Translations under genes and position numbers: made by a program
Assembly: GCA_041593595.1 (NCBI GenBank)
Contig: JBFHNV010000003.1
Location: 30,075-94,074 of the forward strand
Length of the DNA stretch: 64,000 nt
From: JBFHNV01 sp041593595
Lineage (GTDB): Bacteria > Pseudomonadota > Gammaproteobacteria > HK1
Reading direction: 5' to 3'
Part shown: positions 16,142 through 25,249 of the stretch, piece by piece
How the letters are laid out: each line of letters opens with the position of its first letter
How positions within the stretch are numbered: position 1 is the stretch's first letter
The notes under the pieces: model-generated
Seen by the model: the letters and a program-made list of their open reading frames with translations, nothing else
Database searches by the model: none
What the model was told of the DNA's origin: nothing

Positions 16142-16588
16142 ATGGCTCGGGACACCTCAGAGTCCTTCGGGGATACCAACTTCGGCCAGCTGCCGCTGCT
16201 CGGGTACTACGAGCAACGCCGCCGCTATCCGCGCGTCGACGTGTCGCTGCCGGCCATCCTGACCACGAACGACCACCGGGTGCTCAAGGCCTGGGTGCGC
16301 AACGTCTCCACGGACGGGCTGCAGGTGCGCTGCGATCCGGAGACGGCGCGCGCGCTGCATCCGCAGGCGACGCAGATCGCACCCGGGCGCCAGCCCGGCG
16401 TATTGCTGCGCTTCGACCTGCCCCTGGAGCGCGGCGACTGCACCATCGCCACCCGCGGGCGGATCTGCTACATGGCGGCGCGCAGCAAGGATCAGATCGC
16501 CTTCGGCGTCCAGTTCATGGAACTGGGCCTGGACGCGAAGCAGGCCCTCACGACGTTCATCACCGAATCGCTGCGGCCCCGGGAGTGA
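16142..16588 (+). CDS. PilZ domain protein (c-di-GMP binding)
   Basis: 148 residues. The two c-di-GMP motifs are present in order: RRRYPRVDVSLPAIL (the RxxxR arginines, about residues 27-31) and NVSTDGLQV (D/NxSxxG). A beta-barrel follows, with VLLRFDLPL and GRICYMAARSKDQIAFGVQFMEL, typical of stand-alone PilZ proteins. It would bind cyclic di-GMP and change motility, polysaccharide output or type IV pilus function; the partner is unknown, though a PilB/GspE-type ATPase lies 2.2 kb upstream. The start at 16142 follows a weak ribosome site; the longer open frame upstream is proline/arginine-rich shadow. Confidence 0.85.
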   Translation: MARDTSESFGDTNFGQLPLLGYYEQRRRYPRVDVSLPAILTTNDHRVLKAWVRNVSTDGLQVRCDPETARALHPQATQIAPGRQPGVLLRFDLPLERGDCTIATRGRICYMAARSKDQIAFGVQFMELGLDAKQALTTFITESLRPRE

Positions 16589-16630
16589 GCCGCTTTTCCG
16601 AATCGTGCTACATGACTGTCGCGATGCGGA

Positions 16631-16834
16631 TGTGGGCACGGGTCGCCGCGCCCCGCCGTGGACCCGTCCGTGGGGGCCCGAGGGCGGCCCGCTACGCGGC
16701 GCTGTCCTGCGCCGCTTGCGGGGCCGGGGCCGGCCGTCCGTGGCGGGCCCGCTGGGCGGGCGAAAGGTCCACTGACACTTTCGCTGGCTCCGCCTCGCCC
16801 CTGCCGCTTACGGGCACAGCGACCCGTGCCCACA
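16631..16834. repeat. Element with 16-bp perfect terminal inverted repeats
   Basis: The arm TGTGGGCACGGGTCGC at 16631-16646 is the exact reverse complement of 16819-16834. The 204-base unit is GC-rich, has internal stems (for example CGAAAG...CTTTCG near 16775-16797) and no gene. It looks like a MITE-sized or palindromic intergenic repeat. Confidence 0.65.
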
Positions 16835-16922
16835 GCCTCCCTGGACGTTGATCTGCACTTCGGAACGGCTACCTGGCATTCCGGGACGCCCGCGGCGTCG
16901 CTGCGGCGCCGATTGCCTGCTC

Positions 16923-17040
16923 TCCCTCACCCTGCCCTCTCCCCGCCCGCGGAGAGAGGGCCAGGGCATGCAGCGACCGCGTCACGCCGGGTCCCGTGAC
17001 TCCCTCTCCCCGCTTGCGGGGAGAGCGCAGGGGGTGAGGG
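16923..17040. repeat. Paired CCCTCACCC / hairpin intergenic repeat
   Basis: The left part (16923-16960) reads CCCTCACCCTGCCCTCTCCC and continues into a stem. The right part (17002-17040) contains CTCTCCCCGC TTG CGGGGAGAG-type symmetry and ends GGGGGTGAGGG, the near reverse complement of the left end. Hairpins of this type are widespread between genes in proteobacteria and may end or stabilise transcripts. A degenerate relative lies at 62700-62750. Confidence 0.6.
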
Positions 17041-17063
17041 GCATCACCGGCTAGAATCCGCCA

Positions 17064-18698
17064 ATGCCCGCCCCGCGCATGGACGACTACGACGCGGCCT
17101 GGGCCGCGCACCGCCTGGCCACGCCGGAGACCTTCAACTTCGCCGGCGACGTGGTGGACCGCTGGGCGCGGGATCCGCAGCGCACCGCGCTGGTGTGGTG
17201 CGACGCCGCCGGCGCCGAGCGCCGCCTCACCTTCGCCCAGGTATCCGACGAGAGCGCGCGGGTCGCGGCATGGCTCGCGGATCGCGGCGTCGCGAAGGGC
17301 GATCGCGTGGTGGTCATGCTGCCGCGCATCCCCGAGTGGCAGGTCTCCATGGTGGCGTGCCTGCGCCTCGGCGCAGTGCCCATCCCCTGCATCACCATGC
17401 TCACCGCCCGCGACGTGGCCTACCGGGTGCGCCACTCGGGGGCGGTGGCCGCGATCACCGTGCGTGAGGCCACGGCCAAGTTCGCGGACGCCACCGCCTT
17501 CACCGCGGCGCTGTGCGTCGGCGGTGCCGCGGACGGCTGGAGCGACTGGGCCGAGGCCCACGATCACGCCGAGCGCGCCGCGCCGACCCGGGTGGCGGCG
17601 GAGGAACCGGCGGTCATGTACTACACCTCCGGCTCCACCGGCATGCCCAAGGGCGTGCTGCACGCGTCCCGCGCCATCCACGCCTGGCGCGTCTCGGCGC
17701 AGTACTGGCTGACCCTCACGCCGGACGACGTCATGTGGTGCACCGCGGACACCGGCTGGTCCAAGGCCGGCACCAGCATCCTGTTCGGCCCCTGGAGCCA
17801 GGGCTCGGCGGTGCTGTTCCACGAGGGCCCCTTCGACGCGCGGCGGCGCTTCGAGCTGCTGGCACGCCACCGCGTCACCGTGTTCTGCGCCGCGGCCACG
17901 GAGCTGCGCCGGCTGGTGCGCGAGGACGTGAGCGGCCACGACCTGTCGGCGCTGCGCCTCACCGTATCCGCCGGCGAGTCGGTGAATCCCGAGGTGCTGC
18001 AGGCCTGGCAGCGGCTCGTGGGCGTGCCGCTGCTGGACGGCTACGGGCAGACCGAGACCCTGATGACGGTGCTCAACTACCCCGGCATGCCCGTGAAGCC
18101 CGGCTCCATGGGCCGACCGCTGCCCGGCATCGAGGCGGCGGTGCTCGCCGACGACGGCAGCGTCGCCACGCGCGACACCCGCGGGCGGCTCCTGATCCGT
18201 GACTCGAGCCCGCAGCTCATGCTCGGCTACTTCGGCGATCCCGATCGCAGCGCGGCGCAGTTCCTGGATGCGCGCGGCGCACGCTGGTTCGTTACCGGCG
18301 ACACGGTCACCGCCGACGCCGACGGCTACCTCTTCTACGTGGGGCGCGACGACGACGTGATCGGCTCGTCCGGCTACCGCATCGGCCCCCAGGAGGTGGA
18401 GAACGCCCTCATCGAGCACCCGGCGGTGCAGGAGTCCGCGGTCATCGGGGTGCCGGACCCGGAGCGCGGCGAGGTGGTGAAGGCGTACGTGGTGCTGGCG
18501 CCGGGCCACGCCGCCAGCGACGCCCTCGCCGAGGCGCTCAAGGCCCACGTGCGCGCACTCACCGCGCCGTACAAGTACCCGCGTCGCATCGAGTTCGTGG
18601 ACGATCTGCCGAAGACCGTGTCCGGGAAGATCCAGCGCGCCCTGCTGCGCGAGCGAGAGCGTGCCCGCGTTTCGAACGAGGCCGGGCGCCACCAGTGA
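17064..18698 (+). CDS. Acyl-CoA synthetase (AMP-binding), medium-chain / acetyl-CoA-synthetase-like
   Basis: 544 residues. ATP/AMP-binding motif YYTSGSTGMPKG at 186-197, WCTADTGWSKAG, DGYGQTET (adenine site), FVTGDTVTADADGYLFYVGR with the hinge, and the catalytic lysine Lys522 in PKTVSGKIQR. The WCTADTGW block is typical of the ACSM medium-chain/benzoate-type branch. It activates a carboxylic acid to an acyl-CoA through an acyl-adenylate. The fatty or aromatic acid used is not evident. It lies 20 bases upstream of the ribonucleotide reductase gene, with no evident functional tie. Confidence 0.88.
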   Translation: MPAPRMDDYDAAWAAHRLATPETFNFAGDVVDRWARDPQRTALVWCDAAGAERRLTFAQVSDESARVAAWLADRGVAKGDRVVVMLPRIPEWQVSMVACLRLGAVPIPCITMLTARDVAYRVRHSGAVAAITVREATAKFADATAFTAALCVGGAADGWSDWAEAHDHAERAAPTRVAAEEPAVMYYTSGSTGMPKGVLHASRAIHAWRVSAQYWLTLTPDDVMWCTADTGWSKAGTSILFGPWSQGSAVLFHEGPFDARRRFELLARHRVTVFCAAATELRRLVREDVSGHDLSALRLTVSAGESVNPEVLQAWQRLVGVPLLDGYGQTETLMTVLNYPGMPVKPGSMGRPLPGIEAAVLADDGSVATRDTRGRLLIRDSSPQLMLGYFGDPDRSAAQFLDARGARWFVTGDTVTADADGYLFYVGRDDDVIGSSGYRIGPQEVENALIEHPAVQESAVIGVPDPERGEVVKAYVVLAPGHAASDALAEALKAHVRALTAPYKYPRRIEFVDDLPKTVSGKIQRALLRERERARVSNEAGRHQ

Positions 18699-18718
18699 CG
18701 CCCGGTGAGTGAAGCCAC

Positions 18719-20494
18719 ATGAACGAACCCATGTCCCAGGACGTCACCCGCCATGTCTGGCACGCCAAGTACTGCCTGCGCGAGGACGGGCGCGAGGAGC
18801 GGAGCCTGGACGACACCTGGCGCCGGGTCGCGGACGCGCTGGCCCGTGCGGAACCGACGGCGGATCGCGCCGCGTGGGCGCAGCGCTTCCACGCGCTGCT
18901 CGCGAGCGGCGCATTTCTGCCGGGCGGGCGCATCATCGCCGGCGCCGGCACCGGCCGGCGTGTGACCCTGTTCAACTGCTTCGTCATGGGCCGGATGGAG
19001 GACTCCATCGACGGCATCCTGCACGGCCTGCACGAGGGCGCCGTGACCATGCACCAGGGCGGCGGCGTGGGCTACGACTTCTCCGCGCTGCGTCCGCAAG
19101 GCGCCCCCGCCCACGGCACCGGCGGCCAGGCGTCCGGGCCGGTGTCCTTCATGGAGATCTGGGACACCACCTGCCGCACGCTGCTGTCCACCAGCGCGCG
19201 GCGCGGCGCCATGATGGCGACCCTCGACTGCCGCCACCCGGACGTGGAGACCTTCATCGACGCCAAGCGCGCGCCGGGCGTGCTCACCAACTTCAACGTC
19301 TCGGTGCTGGTGAGCGACGCGTTCATGGAAGCAGTGTCCGCCGGCGGTGAATGGCGGCTCGCTTTCCCGCCCCCGGGCGTGGACCCGCCACCGGGCGAGG
19401 CGCGCATCGAGCGCACGATTCAGGCACGCGATCTGTGGAACCGCCTCATGCGCGCCGCCTACGACAGCGCCGAGCCGGGGGTGCTGTTCGTGGACCGCAT
19501 CAACGCCATGAACAATCTCGCGTACCGCGAGCACATCACCGCCACCAACCCCTGCGGCGAGATCCCGCTGCCGCCCTACGGCGCCTGCAACCTGGGCTCG
19601 CTCAACCTGGTGGCCTTCGTGCGCCGGCCCTTCGACGACGACGCCTGCCTCGATCACGTGGCGCTGGCCGCGGCCGCCACGCTGGCCACCCGCATGCTGG
19701 ACAACGTGGTGGACGTGTCCGGCTTCCCCCTGTCGCAGCAGGCGGAGCAGGCCCACGGGACGCGGCGCCTGGGTCTCGGCGTCACCGGGCTGGCCGATGC
19801 GCTGCTCATGCTGGGGCTGCGCTACGGCAGCGAGGCGGCCTGCGAGGCCGCCGCCGGCATGATGCGCACCGTGTGTCACGCGGCCTACCGCGCCTCGGTG
19901 GCCCTCGCCCGCGAGCGCGGCCCGTTCCCCTTCCTGGAGCGCGAGCCCTACCTGGCCGCGCCCTTCGTGCACGCGCTGCCCGGCGACGTGCGCGACGGCA
20001 TCGCGCGCCACGGCATCCGCAACTCGCACCTCACCGCCATCGCCCCGGCGGGCACCATCAGCCTGCTGGCGGGCGGCGTGTCCAGCGGCGTGGAGCCGGT
20101 GTTCGCCGCGAGCTACCGCCGCCAGGTCCTGGACGAGCACGGCGAGGCGCGCGCGTTCCAGGTCCAGGACCCGGCGGTGCGTGCCTGGCGCGCCCGCGGC
20201 GAGTCCGGGCTGCCGCCGCACTTCGTGGACATCAACGGCGTCGCCCCTGGCGAGCAGCTCGCCACCCAGGCGGCGCTGCAGGCCCACGTGGACAGCGCCA
20301 TCTCGAAGACCGTCACGGTGCCGGCCGCTTTCGAGTTCGAGTCCTTCCGCTCCGTGTACGAGCGCGCCCACGCCCTCGGCCTCAAGGGCTGCACCGTGTA
20401 CCGCCCGAGCGCGGTGCGCGGCTCGGTGATGGACTTGAGCGAGGCCGCCGCCGAGGGGCCTCACTGCTGCTCGCTGGAGCGCGAGACCGGGTAG
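18719..20494 (+). CDS. nrdJ: Class II (adenosylcobalamin-dependent) ribonucleotide reductase
   Basis: 591 residues, the short class II form. It reduces ribonucleotides to deoxyribonucleotides using a cobalamin-derived thiyl radical. Active-site block NPCGEIPLPPYGACNLGSLNL gives Asn277, thiyl Cys279 and Glu281; Cys290 and Cys87 (LFNCFV) match the redox pair, and the C-terminal HCCSLERETG supplies the shuttling cysteines. Also seen are MHQGGGVGYDFSALRP, the GRIIAGAG stretch and APAGTISLLAGGVSSGVEP. No radical-generating subunit or iron ligand pattern is present, as expected. The ATG at 18719 is 20 bases after the synthetase stop; a second ATG at 18731 is an alternative. I see no cobalamin riboswitch upstream. 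Confidence 0.92.
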   Translation: MNEPMSQDVTRHVWHAKYCLREDGREERSLDDTWRRVADALARAEPTADRAAWAQRFHALLASGAFLPGGRIIAGAGTGRRVTLFNCFVMGRMEDSIDGILHGLHEGAVTMHQGGGVGYDFSALRPQGAPAHGTGGQASGPVSFMEIWDTTCRTLLSTSARRGAMMATLDCRHPDVETFIDAKRAPGVLTNFNVSVLVSDAFMEAVSAGGEWRLAFPPPGVDPPPGEARIERTIQARDLWNRLMRAAYDSAEPGVLFVDRINAMNNLAYREHITATNPCGEIPLPPYGACNLGSLNLVAFVRRPFDDDACLDHVALAAAATLATRMLDNVVDVSGFPLSQQAEQAHGTRRLGLGVTGLADALLMLGLRYGSEAACEAAAGMMRTVCHAAYRASVALARERGPFPFLEREPYLAAPFVHALPGDVRDGIARHGIRNSHLTAIAPAGTISLLAGGVSSGVEPVFAASYRRQVLDEHGEARAFQVQDPAVRAWRARGESGLPPHFVDINGVAPGEQLATQAALQAHVDSAISKTVTVPAAFEFESFRSVYERAHALGLKGCTVYRPSAVRGSVMDLSEAAAEGPHCCSLERETG

Positions 20495-20948
20495 ACGCCG
20501 TCGCGCCGGGCGCCGCCCCGCTCGTGCCAATGCTCCGGCTTCCCGGCGCAGGGTGGGCATGAGGGAACACACGGCCTCGCGTAACCCCTGCGCGGCGCGT
20601 GCCCGGTCGCCACGTGATCCGGCGGGCGATCGTGGCCGACCGGGCGACCGTCGGCGCCGTGCTCCATGCCCGTGAAGACGGCGCCCCCCATGCCGGTGCT
20701 GTCCTCGCCCCGGCTCAGGGGGAGCCGGCCGCGCCGGCGAGGGTCGCGCCGGCCTGCCGACCCCGGCCCCGCTCGCGGGCCGGGTCCGGGTCCTACCGTT
20801 CGCGCGCATCCCGGGGCCACACCCGCGGCCGCCGGCACGCCCCGGCGGCTTTGACTTGCGCGTCGGCGTCGTGGATCAATCGGCCACGGCACCGCCCTGG
20901 GCAGCCACCGGGGCCGCCGGGAGACCACCAACTCGGGAGAAGGAGACC
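20495..20948. promoter_or_regulatory. 454-base gene-free leader of the polyamine-type operon
   Basis: No convincing gene on either strand; the open frames here are arginine/proline-rich. TTGACT at 20851-20856 is a good -35 box with a weak ATCAAT at 20875-20880 (18-base spacing), about 70 bases before the first operon gene. The rest is GC-rich sequence with many short symmetric runs but no distinct operator that I can define. Confidence 0.35.
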
Positions 20949-22046
20949 ATGAACCAGAACGACAACCGTTACCGGCTGAACGGCCGCCCCGTCACCCGGC
21001 GCGAGCTGCTCAAGGGGGCGGCCGCCGGCGCCGCGGTGGCCGGCTTCCCGGCAATCGTGCGCGCCGCCAGCGACCGCAAGATCGTGATCCGCGATCCGGG
21101 CGGTCCGTTCACGCCCGGCTTCGCCGCCGCCTACTACGAGCCCTTCACCAAGGACACCGGCATCACCGCCATGGGCGTGCAGGGGCCGCACGAGCCGACC
21201 GGCATGATCCGGGCCATGATCGAGGCCAAGAACTACACCTGGGACATGGCGCTGCTGAGCAAGTCCTCGCACAAGTCCCTGGTCCAGATCGGCTACCTGG
21301 AGCCGGTCAGCGGCCCCGGCGGCCCGGGTCCCAACGTCAGCAAGATTCCGGAGAACATGCGCGGCGAGTTCATCGTCGGCAACGACGTGTACGCGACCAT
21401 CATGTGCTATCGCACCGACACGCCGCTCGCCAAGAACCCGCCGAAGAACTGGGCGGATTTCTGGGACGTGGAGAAGTTCCCCGGGGTGCGCTCGATGCAC
21501 AAGCACCCGTTCGACACCCTGGAGTTCGCGCTGATGGCGGACGGGGTCGCGCCCGACAAGCTCTACCCGCTGGACGTGGACCGCGCCTTCAAGTCCCTCG
21601 ATCGGATCAAGCCCCACGTCAACATCTGGTGGACCGGCGGTGCCCAGACCTCGCAGCTGCTGAAGACCGGCGAGGTGGACCTCCTCTACACCTGGAACGG
21701 CCGGGCCCAGGTCGCCAAGGACGACGGCGCGCCGGTGGAGTTCGTCTGGAACCAGGGCATGTGGACCTTCGAGGGCTGGTGCATCCTCAAGGGCGGGCCC
21801 AACATCGATCTCTGCCGCGAGTTCATCGAGTACGCCGCCCAGGCCTCCGCTCAGGCGCGGTACACGCCCCACGTGGCGTACGGCCCCACCAACCCGGGCG
21901 CCTACGACCACATCGATGCAGAGCGCGCCAAGGTGCTGCCCACCAACCCCAAGTACCTCCCGAACCTGGTGGAGGCGGACGACGAGTACTGGGGGAAGAA
22001 CAAGGAACAGATCGGCGAGCGCTTCAACGCCTGGCTGATCGCCTGA
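20949..22046 (+). CDS. ABC transporter substrate-binding protein, polyamine (PotD/PotF) type, Tat-exported
   Basis: 365 residues. The N terminus has a twin-arginine signal (VTRRELLKGAAAGAAVAGFP), so the folded protein is exported by Tat. The mature part is a type-2 extracellular binding protein of the PotD/PotF group: YYEPFTKDTGI, WDMALLSKSS, then KNPPKNWADFWDVEKFPGVR, GEVDLLYTWNGRAQVA and W.FEGWCILKGGPN. AGGAG lies just before the ATG at 20949. It is followed by the ATPase and fused permease genes of the same transporter. Given the agmatinase-family and amine-oxidase genes later in the operon, the solute is likely a polyamine or guanidino compound. Confidence 0.88.
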   Translation: MNQNDNRYRLNGRPVTRRELLKGAAAGAAVAGFPAIVRAASDRKIVIRDPGGPFTPGFAAAYYEPFTKDTGITAMGVQGPHEPTGMIRAMIEAKNYTWDMALLSKSSHKSLVQIGYLEPVSGPGGPGPNVSKIPENMRGEFIVGNDVYATIMCYRTDTPLAKNPPKNWADFWDVEKFPGVRSMHKHPFDTLEFALMADGVAPDKLYPLDVDRAFKSLDRIKPHVNIWWTGGAQTSQLLKTGEVDLLYTWNGRAQVAKDDGAPVEFVWNQGMWTFEGWCILKGGPNIDLCREFIEYAAQASAQARYTPHVAYGPTNPGAYDHIDAERAKVLPTNPKYLPNLVEADDEYWGKNKEQIGERFNAWLIA

Positions 22047-22092
22047 TCCACCGTGCATGCGGCGGCCCGCGCGGCGGGCCGCCGTCTCCCGG

Positions 22093-22126
22093 GCGAATGC
22101 CGCGCCGACCGCGGCGCGGCATTCGC
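22093..22126. terminator. Strong intercistronic hairpin between binding-protein and ATPase genes
   Basis: GCGAATGCCGCGCCG (22093-22107) pairs perfectly with CGGCGCGGCATTCGC (22112-22126) around a four-base ACCG loop. There is no T run. Such structures after binding-protein genes usually stabilise the upstream message or attenuate the downstream one, raising binding protein over membrane components. Confidence 0.6.
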
Positions 22127-22152
22127 TCGCGAGCGCAGAGAGGCCGGCCGGG

Positions 22153-23241
22153 ATGAGCGACGACACGCGTTACAAGCTGCGCACCCGTGGCGTGCGCAAG
22201 ACCTATGGGCCGGTGATCGCGCTGGCCGGCGCCGATCTCGAGCTGCGCGAGGGCGAGTTCCTCACCCTGCTGGGCCCGTCCGGGTCGGGCAAGACCACGC
22301 TGCTCATGGCCATCGCCGGGCTGAACGACCCGGACGACGGCGAGATCTGGATCGACGGGCGGCTGGCCACGTACACGCCGCCCCACGACCGCGGGCTGGG
22401 CATGGTGTTCCAGAACTACGCCCTGTTCCCCCACATGACCATCTTCGAGAACATCGCCTTCCCGCTGCGCATGCGCAAGCGCGACGCCGCCACCATCCGC
22501 AGGGAGGTGGCCCGCGTGCTCGAGATCGTGCAGCTCCCGGACGTGGCGAGCCGCTACCCGAGGGAGCTCTCCGGAGGGCAGCAGCAGCGCATCGCGCTCG
22601 CGCGCTGCTTCGTCTACGAGCCGTCCATCATCCTGATGGACGAGCCGCTGGGGGCGCTCGACAAGAAGCTTCGCGACACCCTGCAGCGCGAGGTCAAGCA
22701 CCTGCACGAGCACCTGGGCATCACCGTGCTCTACGTCACCCACGATCAGGAGGAGGCGATGGTGATGTCGGACCGGATTTGCCTGATGAACGACGCACGC
22801 ATCGAGCAGATCGGCACGCCGAAGGAGCTCTACTTCCAGCCGCGCTCGGTGTTCGCCGCGGATTTCCTCGGCGAGTCGAACCTGCTGCCCGCGACCGTGC
22901 TCGAGAGCGGCGCCGACGGCACCGTGGTCGAGGCCGCCGGCGGGCTCACCGTGCGCGGCCAGGCGAACGGCACGCTGTCGAAGGGCGATCGCGTGCGCTT
23001 CATGGTGCGCCCGGAGAGCGTGACGACGGTGACGCCGGGGAACGCCGGAAACCAGGTGGAGGGCGTGGTCAAGGAGGTGATCATGAGCGGGCAGATCACC
23101 AAGTGCTTCCTGGAGCTGCCCGACGGATCGGAGATGGTCTCCACGCGGCTGACCGTGGAGAGCGGCACCGGCCTCGCGCCCGGAGCGCCCGTGCGCTTCG
23201 GCTGGTCCGCCGAGCACACCGTGGTCTTGCCAGAGGGTTGA
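22153..23241 (+). CDS. ABC transporter ATPase, PotA type
   Basis: 362 residues. Walker A GPSGSGKTT, Q loop (GMVFQNYALFPHMT), signature LSGGQQQRIALAR, Walker B IILMDEPLGALD and switch His in LYVTHDQEEAM are all intact. The C-terminal TOBE-like beta domain (about 280-360) follows, as in PotA/FbpC importers. It powers uptake of the solute bound by the product of 20949-22046. The ATG at 22153 begins the family-typical N terminus; the open frame runs further upstream through the intercistronic hairpin and is not coding there. Confidence 0.9.
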   Translation: MSDDTRYKLRTRGVRKTYGPVIALAGADLELREGEFLTLLGPSGSGKTTLLMAIAGLNDPDDGEIWIDGRLATYTPPHDRGLGMVFQNYALFPHMTIFENIAFPLRMRKRDAATIRREVARVLEIVQLPDVASRYPRELSGGQQQRIALARCFVYEPSIILMDEPLGALDKKLRDTLQREVKHLHEHLGITVLYVTHDQEEAMVMSDRICLMNDARIEQIGTPKELYFQPRSVFAADFLGESNLLPATVLESGADGTVVEAAGGLTVRGQANGTLSKGDRVRFMVRPESVTTVTPGNAGNQVEGVVKEVIMSGQITKCFLELPDGSEMVSTRLTVESGTGLAPGAPVRFGWSAEHTVVLPEG

Positions 23242-23374
23242 TCTCGTGAAAGAGACACCACGCCTGCTGCGACGCCCCCCGGACGCCCCTGGCGGCGTTG
23301 CGGGGACCCCCGTCGCCCGATCACGGTGCGTTGGCGACGCTCCCGGGCGACGTGCACCCCGGCGCCTTGCCCGC

Positions 23375-23391
23375 GACGTCCAGGGGACGTC
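23375..23391. repeat. Short perfect hairpin before the permease gene
   Basis: GACGTCC (23375-23381) and GGACGTC (23385-23391) form a seven-base stem with a three-base loop, 36 bases upstream of the permease ATG in a 185-base gap. It may modulate expression of the permease relative to the ATPase. Confidence 0.35.
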
Positions 23392-23426
23392 TCGCGACGG
23401 CGGGCGACCCTGTCACGAGCCCTGAC

Positions 23427-25232
23427 ATGGCCTCCCGCAGCGACGTCGCCGGCGCGCCGGCGCGCCGTCACGGCGCGGCCTGGCTGCGCAGCTGGCCGCT
23501 GTACCCGGCGGTGCTGTTCCTCCTGTTCTTCTTCCTCTACCCGACGGTGCTGCTGCTCGCGCTCAGCACCACCGACGACGCCGGCGCGCTGACCACGGAA
23601 CACTACGCGCGCCTGTTCAAGTCCGACCTCTACCTGGGCGTGCTCGGGATCACCCTCGAGGTGGCGCTGTGGACCACCGTCCTGTCCCTGATCGCGGCCT
23701 ACCCCATCGCCTACCTGCTGGCGACCGTGCGCAGCTCCACCCGCAACACCCTCATCATCTGGGTGCTGATGCCGTTCTGGACCAGCTTCCTGGTGCGCAC
23801 CTTCGCCTGGCTGGTGCTGCTGGGGCGAAGCGGCGCGGTCAACGACCTGCTGGTCGCGCTCGGCATCGTGGAGTACCCGGTGCGGATGATCTACAACTTC
23901 GCCGGCGTGATGGTCGGCATGGTGCACGCGCTGATGCCGCTGGCGGTGCTCACGATGCTGTCGGTGATGGAGGGGATCGACACCAACCTGTCGAAGGCGG
24001 CGGCCACCATGGGCGCGCGCCCGAGTCAGGCCTTCTGGCGGATCTACTTCCCGCTGTCGCTGCCGGGCGTCGCCGCCGGCGGCCTGCTCATCTTCATCAC
24101 CGCGCTCGGCTTCTTCATCACGCCGGCGCTGCTCGGCGGGCGCCGGGAGACCATGATCGTGCAGGTCATCATCTTCCAGATCCACGAGGTGCTGAACTGG
24201 GGCTTCGCCGGCGCCATCTCGGTGCTGCTGCTGGTGACCGCGCTCATCATCTTCTTCCTGTACGACCGGCTGCTCGGCCTGTCCACCCTGTCGGGCCAGT
24301 CGGTGCAGGCGGCCGGCGGCCGGCGGAGCGTCATCGGGCGGGCCGGCGGCGCCGCGGGACGGCTGCTCATCGGCGCACTGGGCGATGCGTGCGCCCTGGT
24401 CGGGCGAACCCTCGAGCGGATCCGCCCGCCGCGCGCCGACCGGCCCCGGCGCCGCGTCAACCGGGCGCTGGTGTGGATCGCCGGCGTGCTGGTGCTGGTG
24501 TTCCTGTCGGTGCCGGCCTTCTTCGTCATCCCGGTCTCGTTCACCGAGGAGAGCTTCCTCAACTGGCCGCCGGTCGGCTTCTCCACGCAGTGGTACGAGC
24601 GGATCATCGGCTCGGAGCTGTGGGGCGAGGCGGCGCTGCGGTCCTTCGTGGTGGCCACGTCGTCGGCCTTACTCGCCATGCTGCTCGGCGTGCCCGCCGC
24701 CTTCGTGCTGGTGCGCAGGTCCTTCTTCGGCAAGACCGCGCTGTTCGGCTTCCTGGTCGCGCCGGTGATCTGCCCGCACATCATCATCGCGGTGTCACTG
24801 TTCTACCTGTACTCGCGCTTGGGCCTGGTGGGCACCACGCTGGGCCTGGTGCTGGGGCACACCGTGCTCGCCATCCCCTACGTGGTGGTGACGACGATGG
24901 CGATCATCAAGAATTACGACATCCGGCTCGACCACGCCGCGTGGACGCTGGGCGCGACGCGCCCGCGCACCCTCTGGCACGTCACCATCCCGATCGTCCG
25001 CGGCGGCCTCATCGCCGCGTTCATGTTCGCCTTCATCATCTCCTTCGACGAGCTGACCATCGCGCTGTTCGTCACCGGCGGCTCGTTCACGACACTGCCG
25101 AAGGCCATGTGGGACGACGCCATCCTGCAGGTGAGCCCCGCGCTCGCCGCGGTCGCCACCCTGCTGCTGCTGTTCATGAGCGCGCTGATCCTGACCTCGG
25201 AGTTCGTGCGCAGGCGATCGCAGGTGCGCTGA
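23427..25232 (+). CDS. Fused ABC permease (PotB-PotC-like in one chain)
   Basis: 601 residues where polyamine importers usually encode two permeases of about 280 residues each. The N-terminal half (about 20-290) is PotB-like with the EAA loop around KAAATMGARPSQAFWRIYFPLSLPG. A basic linker (about 295-345, RPPRADRPRRRVNR) is followed by a PotC-like half (about 345-595) with its own EAA loop (HAAWTLGATRPRTLWHVTIPI). Each half shows about six transmembrane segments. Fused permeases are known in the Fe3+ (FbpB) branch but are less usual here. It is read in the same direction as the ATPase, 185 bases away, and is the membrane pore of the same importer. Confidence 0.88.
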   Translation: MASRSDVAGAPARRHGAAWLRSWPLYPAVLFLLFFFLYPTVLLLALSTTDDAGALTTEHYARLFKSDLYLGVLGITLEVALWTTVLSLIAAYPIAYLLATVRSSTRNTLIIWVLMPFWTSFLVRTFAWLVLLGRSGAVNDLLVALGIVEYPVRMIYNFAGVMVGMVHALMPLAVLTMLSVMEGIDTNLSKAAATMGARPSQAFWRIYFPLSLPGVAAGGLLIFITALGFFITPALLGGRRETMIVQVIIFQIHEVLNWGFAGAISVLLLVTALIIFFLYDRLLGLSTLSGQSVQAAGGRRSVIGRAGGAAGRLLIGALGDACALVGRTLERIRPPRADRPRRRVNRALVWIAGVLVLVFLSVPAFFVIPVSFTEESFLNWPPVGFSTQWYERIIGSELWGEAALRSFVVATSSALLAMLLGVPAAFVLVRRSFFGKTALFGFLVAPVICPHIIIAVSLFYLYSRLGLVGTTLGLVLGHTVLAIPYVVVTTMAIIKNYDIRLDHAAWTLGATRPRTLWHVTIPIVRGGLIAAFMFAFIISFDELTIALFVTGGSFTTLPKAMWDDAILQVSPALAAVATLLLLFMSALILTSEFVRRRSQVR

Positions 25233-25249
25233 GGGGATCGCCCGCGCGC

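Larger units (their letters stand above)
16589..17063. other. Gene-free interval of 475 bases filled by repeats
   Basis: No convincing reading frame. It contains an element bounded by 16-bp perfect inverted repeats (16631-16834) and, to its right, a pair of CCCTC.CC-type hairpin repeats (16923-17040). A TAGAAT at 17052-17057, six bases before the next ATG, could be a -10 box but is unusually close to the start. Confidence 0.6.

Noticed and set aside
18560..18720. Cobalamin riboswitch before the B12-dependent ribonucleotide reductase
   Set aside because: The upstream sequence is coding for the acyl-CoA synthetase and has no B12 box.
20461..20931. Minus-strand reading frame with a CPPC and basic tail overlapping the 3' end of the ribonucleotide reductase gene
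   Set aside because: Arginine/proline-rich composition, no start signal and overlap with a certain gene; it looks like a shadow frame.
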